Source: Verrucosispora sioxanthis
Lineage (GTDB): Bacteria; Actinomycetota; Actinomycetes; Mycobacteriales; Micromonosporaceae
Direction: 5' to 3'
Length of the DNA stretch: 64,000 nucleotides
Assembly (NCBI RefSeq): GCF_010560025.1
Contig: NZ_SAIY01000009.1
Coordinates: 124,001 to 188,000, forward strand
How positions within the stretch are numbered: position 1 is the stretch's first letter; every line of letters starts with the position of its first letter. The position numbers were made by a program, and so were the translations under genes. The notes beneath the pieces were generated by a model. That model had not been told where the DNA came from and did no database searches. It worked only from the letters and a program-made list of their open reading frames with translations. This document shows positions 34,333 to 42,601 of this stretch, piece after piece.

Positions 34333-34338
34333 TAGCGT
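34333..34338 (+). promoter_or_regulatory. -10 box (TAGCGT) before the cysteine desulfurase gene
   Basis: TAGCGT ends 8 nt before the GTG at 34347 and no RBS is seen, so the transcript is probably leaderless. Confidence 0.45.
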
Positions 34339-34346
34339 GGGCAGAC

Positions 34347-35497
34347 GTGACTGCCTCCCCCGTCTACCTGGACGCGGCCACCGCCGCGCCGCTGCATCCG
34401 GTCGCCCGGCAGGCGCTGCTGGCCGCGCTCGACGACGGTTGGGCCGACCCGGACCGGCTCTACTCGCCGGCCCGGCGCGCGCGTCAGTTGCTCGACGCCG
34501 CCCGCGAGGCCACGGCCGAGACCCTCGGCGTACGCCCCGACGAGCTCTCCTTCACCGCCAGCGGCACCACCGCCGCGCACGCCGCCGTGCTCGGTGGCCT
34601 GCGTGGACGCCGACGGGCCGGCCGGGTCCTGGTGCACTCGGCGATCGAACACTCGGCCGTGCTGTACGCCGCCGAACAGCACGTCGCCGACGGTGGCACG
34701 GCCGTCGAGGTGCCGGTCGACCGTCTCGGCCGGCTGGACCTGGACGCCTGGTCGACGGCGGTCGCCGGGGCCCACGTGGCGTCGGCCGCGCTGATCGCGG
34801 CCAGTCACGAGGTGGGCACGGTGCAGCCGGTCGAGGCCGCCGCCGCGGCCTGCGCCCGGTCGGCGTGCCGCTCTACGTCGACGCCGCGCAGGTGGTGGGC
34901 CGGATGCCGGTGCCGCCCGGCTGGTCGGTGTTGACCGCGAGTGCCCGCAAGTGGGGCGGTCCGCCCGGCGTCGGACTGCTCGTGGTCCGCAAGGGCACCC
35001 GCTGGGAGTCGCCCTGGCCGACCGACGAACGGGAGTCGGGGCGTACCCCGGGCACGCTCAACCTGCCGGCGGTGGTCGCGGCGGCGGCGAGCCTGCGCGC
35101 GGTGACGGCCGACGCGGCGGCCCAGGCGTCGCGGCTGTCCGCGCTGGTGGACCGGATCCGGGCCCGGGTGGCGGCGGAGGTGCCGGACGTGGAGGTGGTC
35201 GGCGATCCCGAGCGCCGACTGCCGCACCTGGTCACCTTCTCCTGCCTGTACATCGACGGGGAGGCGCTGCTGCACGCGCTGGACCGGCGGGGTTTCGCCG
35301 TCTCGTCGGGCTCGTCCTGCACCTCGTCCACCCTGCGCCCGTCGCATGTGCTGGAGGCGATGGGGGTGCTCTCGCACGGCAACGTCCGGGTCTCGTTGCA
35401 CCCCGGCAGCACCGAGGCCGACGTGGAGCGCTTCCTCACCGAGCTGCCCGGCATCGTCGCCGACCTGCGGGAACAGGCGGGGGTGACGGGGCTGTGA
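34347..35497 (+). CDS. Cysteine desulfurase (NifS/IscS-like, class V aminotransferase), one frameshift
   Basis: A PLP enzyme of about 383 residues that takes sulfur from cysteine. The first frame holds VYLDAATAAPLHP, TASGTTAAHAAVL, HSAIEHSAVL (PLP-stacking His) and SHEVGTVQPV. One base is missing near 34860; after it VPLYVDAAQVVGR, the PLP lysine in LTASARKWGGPPG, and the catalytic Cys in VSSGSSCTSSTLRPSHVLEAMG follow in the new frame. It ends in a GTGA overlap with a TusA-like sulfur carrier gene, which is the likely acceptor. The GTG start at 34347 has a TAGCGT box 8 nt upstream. Confidence 0.88.
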
Positions 35498-35730
35498 GCG
35501 CTCCCGACGACCAGCCCGACGAGGTGCTCGACTGCCTCGGCCAGCGCTGCCCGCTGCCGGTGATCGCCCTGGCCCGCCGGCTGCCGGAGCTGCCGGTGGG
35601 CACGGTGGTCCGGGTGCTCGCCGACGATCCGGCGGCGGCGGTCGACATCCCGGCCTGGTGCCGGATGCGTCAGCAGGAGTTCCTGGGCAACGCACCCGGC
35701 CCCGGCTACGACGTGCGCCGCGCCCACTGA
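35494..35730 (+). CDS. TusA-family sulfurtransferase
   Basis: A 78-residue sulfur carrier with the family motif LDCLGQRCPLPVIALAR, in which the Cys of CPxP takes the persulfide, and the second half VVRVLADDPAAAVDIPAWC. It overlaps the cysteine desulfurase stop by 4 nt, so the two likely form a relay for thiolation or cofactor sulfur. A second Cys in AWCRMRQQEF is at the usual position. Followed by a terminator. Confidence 0.9.
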   Translation: MSAPDDQPDEVLDCLGQRCPLPVIALARRLPELPVGTVVRVLADDPAAAVDIPAWCRMRQQEFLGNAPGPGYDVRRAH

Positions 35731-35761
35731 GCCAGGCGGTGCCCGGGACACCGCCTGGCTC
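35729..35761 (+). terminator. Bidirectional terminator hairpin
   Basis: Perfect 13-bp stem GAGCCAGGCGGTG / CACCGCCTGGCTC with a 7-nt loop, starting within the tusA stop codon and facing the convergent adenosine kinase gene. Confidence 0.9.
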
Positions 35762-35785
35762 GCGCTGCGGCAGAGGCAGGGTGGG

Positions 35786-36763
35786 TCAGGGGAGCATGTG
35801 CGGGCGGATCTCGTCGGCGGCGTGGTCGCCGTAGGACTCGGCGAGGCGCTTGACGAAGGCGTCGCGGTGCACCTGGTACTCCTGGGTGCCGACGGTTTCC
35901 AGCACCAGCGTGGCCAGCAGGGAGCCGACCTGCGCGGCCCGCTCCAGCCCGACCCCCCAGGACAGCGCGGTGAAGAAGCCGGCGCGGAAGCCGTCGCCGA
36001 CGCCGGTCGGATCGACCGCCTGGGTTTCCCGGGCGATCGGCACGTGAATCGTCTCGATCTCCCGCCCAGCGATCTCCACCCCGTGTTTGCCCAGCGTGGT
36101 GACCCGGATCTTCACCCGGTCCAGCAGTTGCGCGTCGGAGAGGCCGGCCTTGCTCTGCAGCAGCGACTTCTCGTAGTCGTTGGTCATCAGATAGTCGGCA
36201 CCGTCGATCAGCGCCACCACGTCCTCGCCGGGCATCCGGGCGAGCTGCTGCGACGGGTCGGCGGCGAACGGGTAGCCACGCTCACGGCACTCGGCGGAGT
36301 GGCGCAGCATCGCCTCCGGGTCGTTGGCGCCGACCAGCACCAGGTCCAGCCCGCCGAGGCGCCGGGCGACCGGGTGCAGCTCGATGTTGCGAGCCTCGCT
36401 CATCGCCCCCGCGTAGAACGAGGCGATCTGGCACATGTCGGTGTCGGTGGTGCAGACGAAGCGGGCGGTATGGGCGATCTCGCTGACGTGCACCGAGTCG
36501 CAGTCCACGCCGTGCCGCTCCAGCCAGGAGCGATAGTCGGCGAAGTCGGCGCCGACGGCGCCGAGCAGCACCGGCTGGAGACCGAGCTGGCCCATGCCGA
36601 ACGCGATGTTGGCCGCCACCCCGCCCCGGCGCAGCACCAGGTCGTCCACCAGGAAGGAGAGCGAGACCTTGTGCAGCTGGTCGGCGATGAGCTGGTCGGC
36701 GAACCGACCGGGGAAGCTCATCAGGTGGTCGGTGGCGATCGAGCCGGTCACGGCGATCTTCAT
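35786..36763 (-). CDS. adoK: Adenosine kinase / PfkB-family carbohydrate kinase
   Basis: A 325-residue ribokinase-fold enzyme. Motifs: IAVTGSIATDHLM at the N terminus, the glycine-rich RRGGVAANIAFGMGQLG, and the C-terminal anion hole/catalytic base DPTGVGDGFRAGF. In M. tuberculosis the homologue (Rv2202c) near ctaC and erpA phosphorylates adenosine, so this is the likely substrate here, inferred from synteny. The ATG lies after GAGGG; a TAGGCT box about 35 nt further upstream could be its promoter. Stops next to the 35729-35761 hairpin. Confidence 0.87.
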   Translation of the reverse strand: MKIAVTGSIATDHLMSFPGRFADQLIADQLHKVSLSFLVDDLVLRRGGVAANIAFGMGQLGLQPVLLGAVGADFADYRSWLERHGVDCDSVHVSEIAHTARFVCTTDTDMCQIASFYAGAMSEARNIELHPVARRLGGLDLVLVGANDPEAMLRHSAECRERGYPFAADPSQQLARMPGEDVVALIDGADYLMTNDYEKSLLQSKAGLSDAQLLDRVKIRVTTLGKHGVEIAGREIETIHVPIARETQAVDPTGVGDGFRAGFFTALSWGVGLERAAQVGSLLATLVLETVGTQEYQVHRDAFVKRLAESYGDHAADEIRPHMLP

Positions 36764-36929
36764 GGCAACCCTCGGGGTCGGCGGCAGAGCCCGATCAGCC
36801 TACCGGCAGCACCACCTGCGGGCGACCATCCGCCTCTCTCCCACCCGCCACCTCCGCCACTCCCGTCGACCCCGCCGGCACGGGCGATCAGGAGGTTCTG
36901 GTCGGGCCACGGTGGCCGGAGACGCAGAG

Positions 36930-36973
36930 ACGCGGACGGCGGTACGGCCCATGGGCCGTACCGCCGTCCGCGT
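36930..36973 (-). terminator. 44-bp perfect palindrome, terminator of erpA
   Basis: The two 22-nt halves are exact reverse complements (first half begins ACGCGGACGG, centre CATG). It lies 12 nt after the erpA stop on the minus strand and would form a very stable hairpin. Confidence 0.75.
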
Positions 36974-36985
36974 GCGAAACCGGAC

Positions 36986-37354
36986 TCAGCTGAAGGAGTC
37001 TCCGCAGGCGCAGGAGTTGCCCGCGTTGGGGTTGTCGATCGTGAAGCCCTGGGCGTCGATCCGGTCGGCGAAGTCGATGGTGGCGCCGGCCAGGTAGGGG
37101 GCGCTCATCCGGTCGACGACGACCTCGACACCGTCGTAGTCGGTGACGATGTCACCGTCGAGCGAACGCTCGTCGAAGAAGAGCTGGTACCGCAGGCCGG
37201 AGCAGCCGCCCGGCTGCACGGCGACCCGGAGTCGCAGGTCGTCGCGGCCCTCCTGCTCGATCAGGGCCTTGACCTTCTGCGCCGCGACGTCGGTGAGGAC
37301 GACGGACGTGGGGGCCTTGGCCTCGGTCGACTCGGTCTGCGCTGGCGTGGTCAC
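36986..37354 (-). CDS. erpA: Iron-sulfur cluster insertion protein (A-type carrier, HesB/ErpA)
   Basis: A 122-residue A-type Fe-S carrier. The three cluster-ligand Cys are present in GGCSGLRYQL and SCACGDSFS, at the usual spacing. It hands [4Fe-4S]/[2Fe-2S] clusters to apo-enzymes such as NadA nearby or respiratory proteins. The GTG at 37354 follows AGGGAGAA. The homologue lies in the same position in Mycobacterium (Rv2204c), between adenosine kinase and glycerate kinase genes. A 44-bp palindrome follows as terminator. Confidence 0.93.
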   Translation of the reverse strand: MTTPAQTESTEAKAPTSVVLTDVAAQKVKALIEQEGRDDLRLRVAVQPGGCSGLRYQLFFDERSLDGDIVTDYDGVEVVVDRMSAPYLAGATIDFADRIDAQGFTIDNPNAGNSCACGDSFS

Positions 37355-37505
37355 GTGGAATTCTCCCTGCGGCGCGTCGGTGTGGTCCTCCCCTGGCCAA
37401 CGTCAGCCGCCGGTCAGCGATTCCCACAGTGGTCCAGTTTCTGATTGTAGGCCGCCGGTGGCCGCGCCACCCGGCGGCGTGACCAGGCACTCGGTCCGAA
37501 CCGGG

Positions 37506-38645
37506 TCAGCGGCTCCACTGCCGGGCCAGCCGGGCGCCGAGCTCACGCAGCCCCTGCGCCGGGCGCTCCAGCGCGGCGGCCAACCCGCCGCGCTCCTCAC
37601 CGCCGAAGTGCTCCACCAGGCTGTACGTGTCGGTCACCCCGACCGACGCCGCCTCCCGCCGACCGGTGCTCACCTGCCCGGCGAGCACGACACAGGGTAC
37701 GCCCCGGTCGCGCGCGGCCCCGGCCACTCCGGCCACCACCTTGCCGCGCAGCGACTGGTGGTCGAATCGGCCCTCCCCGGTGACCACCAGGTCGACCTCG
37801 TCGAGCACGGTGTCCAGTTCGACGACCCGGCTGACCAGCCCGATGCCGGACTCGCACCGTCCGCCCAGGGCGAGCAGCCCGGCACCGGCGCCGCCGGCGG
37901 CGCCGCCACCGGGCAGTGCGCCCAGCCCACTGGGGCAGCCGGGCAGGTCCCGCTCCAGCACCTCGGCCCAGCGCCCGAGCGCGGCATCGAGCAGCAGCAC
38001 GTCAGCCCGGTCGGCGCCCTTCTGCGGGCCGAAGACGTTGCTCGCGCCGTGCAGCCCGAGCAGCGGGTTGTCGACGTCGGTCGCCGCGATCAGCCGGGCG
38101 TCCCGCAACCGGGGCGTCCCGTCGAGTTTCGCCGCCGCGGCCAGCGCCGCACCGCCGTACGGCAGGGCCGCGCCGGTGCCGTCCAGCGCCACCGCGCCCA
38201 GGGCGGCGAACATTCCCGCGCCACCGTCGTTCGTCGCCGAGCCGCCGAGCCCGACCACCACCGTGCGTGCGCCGGCCTCGACCGCGGCGGCGATCAGCAG
38301 ACCCAGGCCGTACGACGTGGTGGCCAGCGGGTCACGCTCGGCGGCGGAGAGCAGGTGCAGCCCGCAGGCGTGCGCGCTTTCCAGCCAGGCGACCGCGCCC
38401 CCGTCGGTGAGCAGCATCTCACCGGTGACCGGGCGGCCCAGTGGATCGGTCGTCGGCACCGGCACCCGCTGGCCGGGCAGCGCCTCGGCGAGCACGTCGA
38501 GGAAGCCCGGTCCCCCGTCCGCCAGCGGCCTGACCAGCAGGTCGTCCCCGGGTGCCACCTCCCGCCAGCCCTCGGCCACGGCGGCGGCGACCTGCGGAGC
38601 CGGGAGCGTACCGGCGAACTTGTCCGGGCAGAGCAGTACGCGCAT
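37506..38645 (-). CDS. glxK: Glycerate kinase (GckA/GlxK family)
   Basis: A 379-residue glycerate kinase type 1. Motifs: VLLCPDKFAGTLPAPQVAAA, PLADGGPGFLDVL, VVGLGGSATNDGGAGM, ATDVDNPLLG, GASNVFGPQKGA and VVTGEGRFDHQSLRGK. It phosphorylates D-glycerate to 2- or 3-phosphoglycerate. The ATG at 38645 is chosen; it starts at the conserved MRVLLCPDKF. Usual length for the family. Synteny agrees with Rv2205c. It is divergent from nadA. Confidence 0.94.
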   Translation of the reverse strand: MRVLLCPDKFAGTLPAPQVAAAVAEGWREVAPGDDLLVRPLADGGPGFLDVLAEALPGQRVPVPTTDPLGRPVTGEMLLTDGGAVAWLESAHACGLHLLSAAERDPLATTSYGLGLLIAAAVEAGARTVVVGLGGSATNDGGAGMFAALGAVALDGTGAALPYGGAALAAAAKLDGTPRLRDARLIAATDVDNPLLGLHGASNVFGPQKGADRADVLLLDAALGRWAEVLERDLPGCPSGLGALPGGGAAGGAGAGLLALGGRCESGIGLVSRVVELDTVLDEVDLVVTGEGRFDHQSLRGKVVAGVAGAARDRGVPCVVLAGQVSTGRREAASVGVTDTYSLVEHFGGEERGGLAAALERPAQGLRELGARLARQWSR

Positions 38646-38712
38646 GCCTGGCAGTGTGGCAGCCCACACCGGCGCGGGCGGCACGGCGGTCGCGCTGTGG
38701 GACCATGGAGGC

Positions 38713-39888
38713 GTGACGTCGACCTGGGTTGAGCCCTCCAACACCGCCACTGCGCTGCTGCTCCTCGGCCGCGGCAGCGACCCCGCCACCGAACGTGGCG
38801 TGGAGTGTCCGGGTGACCTGCCGGCACCGAGCGATCCGGACCTGGTGGCCCGCGCGACGGCGGCCAAGGCCGCCCTCGGTGACCGGGTCTTCGTGCTGGG
38901 CCACCACTACCAGCGCGACGAGGTGATCCAGTTCGCCGACGTGACCGGCGACTCGTTCAAGCTGGCCCGCGAGGCCGCAGCCCGGCCGCAGGCCGAGTTC
39001 ATCGTCTTCTGCGGCGTGCACTTCATGGCCGAGAGCGCGGACATCCTCACCTCGGACGCGCAGCAGGTGGTACTGCCCGACCTGGCCGCCGGCTGCTCGA
39101 TGGCGGACATGGCCGCGCTGCCGCAGGTCGAGAACGCCTGGGACGTGCTCACCGAGCTGGGCCTGGCGGAGCACACCGTCCCGGTCACCTACATGAACTC
39201 CTCGGCGGACATCAAGGGTTTCGTCGGGCGCAACGGTGGTGTGGTCTGCACCTCGTCGAACGCGAAGCGGGCCCTGGAGTGGGCGTACCAGCAGGGCGAG
39301 AAGGTGCTCTTCCTGCCCGACCAGCACCTGGGCCGCAACACCGCCGTGCTGGAGATGGGCCTCTCCCTCGACGACTGCGTGCTGTACGACCCGCACAAGC
39401 CGGGCGGCGGGCTCACCGCCGAGCAGCTACGCGAGGCGAAGATGATCCTCTGGCGCGGACACTGCTCGGTGCACGGCCGGTTCACGCTCGACAGCGTCAA
39501 CGACGTCCGGCAGCGGGTGCCGGGGGTGACCGTGCTGGTGCACCCCGAGTGCCGGCACGAGGTGGTGCGGGCGGCCGACCTGGTCGGGTCGACGGAGTAC
39601 ATCATCAGGACCATCGAGGCCGCCCCGGCCGGCTCCGCCTGGGCCGTCGGGACCGAGCTGAACCTGGTCCGCCGGCTGGCGCTGGCCCACCCCGACAAAA
39701 AGATCATGTTTCTGGACCGGGCGGTCTGCTACTGCTCGACGATGAACCGCATCGATCTGCCGCACCTGGTCTGGGCGCTCGAGGAGCTGGTCGCCGGGCG
39801 GGTGGTCAACCGGATCACGGTGGACGCCGACACCGCGCACCACGCCCGGGTGGCGCTGGACCAGATGCTCGCGCTGCCCGGCGCCTGA
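38713..39888 (+). CDS. nadA: Quinolinate synthase
   Basis: A 391-residue [4Fe-4S] enzyme that condenses iminoaspartate with DHAP to quinolinate for NAD. Three cluster Cys are in the expected segments: FCGVHFMAESADIL, HPECRHEVV and AVCYCSTMNRI. The substrate loop MNSSADIKGFVG and HGRFTLDSV are also present. The GTG at 38713 is the first start before EPSNTATALLLL; the region shows GGAGG only 2 nt away, so it may be leaderless. NadB and nadC are not adjacent. Confidence 0.95.
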   Translation: MTSTWVEPSNTATALLLLGRGSDPATERGVECPGDLPAPSDPDLVARATAAKAALGDRVFVLGHHYQRDEVIQFADVTGDSFKLAREAAARPQAEFIVFCGVHFMAESADILTSDAQQVVLPDLAAGCSMADMAALPQVENAWDVLTELGLAEHTVPVTYMNSSADIKGFVGRNGGVVCTSSNAKRALEWAYQQGEKVLFLPDQHLGRNTAVLEMGLSLDDCVLYDPHKPGGGLTAEQLREAKMILWRGHCSVHGRFTLDSVNDVRQRVPGVTVLVHPECRHEVVRAADLVGSTEYIIRTIEAAPAGSAWAVGTELNLVRRLALAHPDKKIMFLDRAVCYCSTMNRIDLPHLVWALEELVAGRVVNRITVDADTAHHARVALDQMLALPGA

Positions 39889-40114
39889 CCTCGACCAGGC
39901 ATCACGCTCAGTAACGCCCGGTGTACGCGAAAGTGCCGGATCACCGATAAATGCCCTCCGAAGCGGTGTGACCGGATCCATTCTCATCACGGAGGGCTAT
40001 GCTGCCGGGCGACGACACATGCGGGCGCGGGCGTTTGCGCGCGGTCGCGCCCCGGGTAGCGAACCGGTGGTGTCCATCCATCGAAACGGCAGCACGCACG
40101 CGCTGGAGGTTGCG

Positions 40115-41470
40115 TTGACCGACGACATCCTGGTCGTACACGGAGGCACGCCGCTGCAAGGGCGGATCCGCGTGCGCGGCGCGAAGAACCTGGTCTCCAA
40201 GGCGATGGTCGCCGCCCTGCTCGGCGACAGCCCGAGCCGGCTGTTCGACGTACCGAAGATCCGCGATGTCGAGGTCGTCCGGGGTCTGCTCGGGCTGCAC
40301 GGTGTCAAGGTCACCGACGGCGACGAGGACGGCGAGCTGGTCTTCGACCCGGCCAACGTGGAGAGCGCCAGCACCGACCAGATCAACGTGCACGCCGGCT
40401 CCAGCCGGATCCCGATCCTGTTCTGCGGGCCGCTGCTGCACCGCCTCGGGCACGCCTTCATTCCGGACCTCGGCGGCTGCCACATCGGGCCCCGGCCGAT
40501 CGACTTCCACCTGCAGGCGCTGCGGGAGTTCGGCGCGACCGTCGACAAGACCCCCGAAGGGCTGCACCTGTCCGCGCCGAACGGGCTGCACGGCACCAAG
40601 TTCGCGCTGCCCTACCCGAGTGTGGGCGCGACCGAGCAGGTGCTGCTGACCGCGGTGATGGCCGAGGGCGTCACCGAGCTGCGCAACGCGGCGGTCGAGC
40701 CGGAGATCATCGATCTGATCTGTGTCCTGCAGAAGATGGGCGCGATCATCAAGGTGCACACCGACCGGGTGATCGAGATCCAGGGCGTACCGAAACTGCA
40801 CGGCTACACCCACCGGCCGATCCCGGACCGGATCGAGGCGGCGAGCTGGGCGGCGGCGGCGCTCGCCACCCGGGGTCACGTCGAGGTGCTCGGCGCCGAG
40901 CAGGCCGACATGATGACCTTCCTGAACGTCTTCCGCTCGGTCGGCGGCGAGTACGAGGTGACCGACACCCGCCCCCCTCGGCTGGGACAGCCGGGGCAGG
41001 AGGGCGGCATCCGCTTCTGGCACCCGGGCGGCGAACTCCAGGCCACCGCGCTGGAGACCGACGTGCACCCGGGCTTCATGACCGACTGGCAGCAACCGCT
41101 GGTGGTCGCCCTGACCCAGGCGCGTGGCCTGTCCATCGTCCACGAGACGGTCTACGAGCAGCGCCTCGGCTACACCGAGGCGTTGAACTCGATGGGCGCG
41201 AACATCCAGGTCTACCGGGACTGCCTGGGCGGCACCCCGTGCCGCTTCGGCCGACGCAACTTCAAGCACTCCGCGGTGATCGCCGGCCCGAGCAAGTTGC
41301 ACGCCGCCGACCTGGTCATTCCCGACCTGCGGGCGGGCTTCAGCCACCTGATCGCCGCGCTGGCCGCCGAGGGCACCTCCCGGGTCTACGGCGTCGACCT
41401 GATCAACCGGGGCTACGAGGACTTCGAGGCCAAGCTCGCCGACCTCGGCGCGCACGTGGAACGACCGTAG
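40115..41470 (+). CDS. murA: UDP-N-acetylglucosamine 1-carboxyvinyltransferase
   Basis: A 451-residue EPSP-synthase-fold enzyme that adds enolpyruvate to UDP-GlcNAc, the first committed step of peptidoglycan synthesis. Motifs: GAKNLVSKAMVAALL (Lys-Asn of the active site), the loop DLGGCHIGPRPIDFHL with the catalytic Cys, DRIEAASWAAAAL and ADLVIPDLRAGFSHLIAAL. I choose the TTG at 40115, which follows GGAGG by 5 nt; an in-frame start at 39968 would add 49 residues unlike the family. The upstream region 39889-40114 holds a TATGCT box at 39998-40003. Sequence details (GCHIGPR) are those of the actinobacterial second-type MurA, so another copy may exist. Confidence 0.9.
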   Translation: MTDDILVVHGGTPLQGRIRVRGAKNLVSKAMVAALLGDSPSRLFDVPKIRDVEVVRGLLGLHGVKVTDGDEDGELVFDPANVESASTDQINVHAGSSRIPILFCGPLLHRLGHAFIPDLGGCHIGPRPIDFHLQALREFGATVDKTPEGLHLSAPNGLHGTKFALPYPSVGATEQVLLTAVMAEGVTELRNAAVEPEIIDLICVLQKMGAIIKVHTDRVIEIQGVPKLHGYTHRPIPDRIEAASWAAAALATRGHVEVLGAEQADMMTFLNVFRSVGGEYEVTDTRPPRLGQPGQEGGIRFWHPGGELQATALETDVHPGFMTDWQQPLVVALTQARGLSIVHETVYEQRLGYTEALNSMGANIQVYRDCLGGTPCRFGRRNFKHSAVIAGPSKLHAADLVIPDLRAGFSHLIAALAAEGTSRVYGVDLINRGYEDFEAKLADLGAHVERP

Positions 41471-41537
41471 TCGGCCAGCGACGTCACCCGCCGCGCGTTC
41501 GGCGCACCGCGATGTGCGGCAGGCGCGCGGCGTTGGC

Positions 41538-41543
41538 TACCCT
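41538..41543 (+). promoter_or_regulatory. -10 box (TACCCT) of a leaderless promoter for the DUF3043 gene
   Basis: TACCCT ends 6 nt before the GTG at 41550; no RBS lies between. Confidence 0.45.
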
Positions 41544-41549
41544 TGCCGC

Positions 41550-42155
41550 GTGCCGTCGCTGTTTCGTCGCAAGTCCGCCGACCTCGCCGATCCCGCCACC
41601 GAGCCGCTGACCCCGGCGCAGGAGGAGGCGGCCGAGGCGGCTCGGTCCCGTGCCTACACCCCGGCCAAGGGTCGCCAGACGCCCAAGCGACCCGTGACCG
41701 GGCGTCGACCCGCCGGGGCGACGAAGCCGCTGAGCAAGGACGAGGCGAAGGCGGAGCGCCGACAGCGTCGTGCCGAGGCGGCCGCGGAGTTCCGGCGGGA
41801 GGGTGGCCCCCGCGACCGGGGGCCGGAGCGGCTGCTGGCCCGCAACGTGGTCGACTCCCGGCGTACCGTCGGCACCTGGTTCTTCGGTGGTGCGCTGGTG
41901 GTGCTGATCGGCTCGAACCAGGCGATGCCGCCGGTGATCCGGTTGGCCTCCAACCTGCTCTGGGGTGCGCTGGCGCTGGGCGTGGTGGTCGACTCGGTGC
42001 TCATCTCGCGCAAGATCAAGAAGCTGGTCCGCGAGCGGTTCCCGAAGTCCACCCAGCGAATGGGGTCGCTGTACCTCTACGCGATCATGCGGGCGATCAC
42101 CTTCCGCAAGCTGCGTACGCCGGAGCCACGGGTCGCCATCGGCGACCAGGTCTGA
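41550..42155 (+). CDS. DUF3043 membrane protein
   Basis: A 201-residue protein. The first 105 residues are charged (SLFRRKSADLADPATEPLTP, many Arg/Glu) and cytoplasmic; two hydrophobic segments follow (TVGTWFFGGALVVLIGSN and LLWGALALGVVVDSVLIS), then a basic tail with FPKSTQRMGSLYLYAIMR. This is the DUF3043 pattern; the homologue in Mycobacterium (Rv2206) lies next to glycerate kinase. Function unknown. The GTG start lies 6 nt after a TACCCT box. Confidence 0.85.
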   Translation: MPSLFRRKSADLADPATEPLTPAQEEAAEAARSRAYTPAKGRQTPKRPVTGRRPAGATKPLSKDEAKAERRQRRAEAAAEFRREGGPRDRGPERLLARNVVDSRRTVGTWFFGGALVVLIGSNQAMPPVIRLASNLLWGALALGVVVDSVLISRKIKKLVRERFPKSTQRMGSLYLYAIMRAITFRKLRTPEPRVAIGDQV

Positions 42156-42601
42156 CCGCGGGTTCGGTCCGCGCCGCACAGGCCGGGCGACGAGCGGCTG
42201 ACGGTGGGTGTGGCAGCGTCGGGAGTCCGATACCGGCATAGGGATAAATGTCCGGATCAATAGGATAACGTTTGGGTTGACGAGGGTGCCGCAGTGGCGG
42301 TGACCGAGCCCGCGCCGTTACCCTCCATGCGCAGCCATCCGGTGCCCGGACGAGCGATTTTGCCGGCCTCCGGGGTGCCCAGCGCGACCATTTCCGACGA
42401 GGTGACATCGCCGTGAGCGAGCGGACGCGAGCCGACCACCGGGGCGCGACCGTGAGCGGGCGGGCGCCGGCCCTGGGCTCCGGCGCGGCCGGTGCACGGC
42501 CCCGGGTCGCCGCGGTTGCGTCGGACCGGTTCCCGCGCTGCGGGTCGCGTGACGTGCGCCGCCCACCGGCGGCGTCCCGGCCGCAGCGACAGGTTCGGCG
42601 G
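42156..42601 (+). other. Intergenic region with an AT-rich promoter-like patch
   Basis: No convincing gene. Bases 42228-42280 are unusually AT-rich for this genome (ATAGGGATAAATG, AATAGGATAACG) and contain TAGGAT, a likely -10. From 42413 a GTG frame continues into the downstream ATG at 42602 without a stop, so the WG gene might start there; the codons are Arg/Ala-rich and unconvincing. GTGAGCGAGCGGACGCGAG at 42413 resembles the repeat at 30767. Confidence 0.4.
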
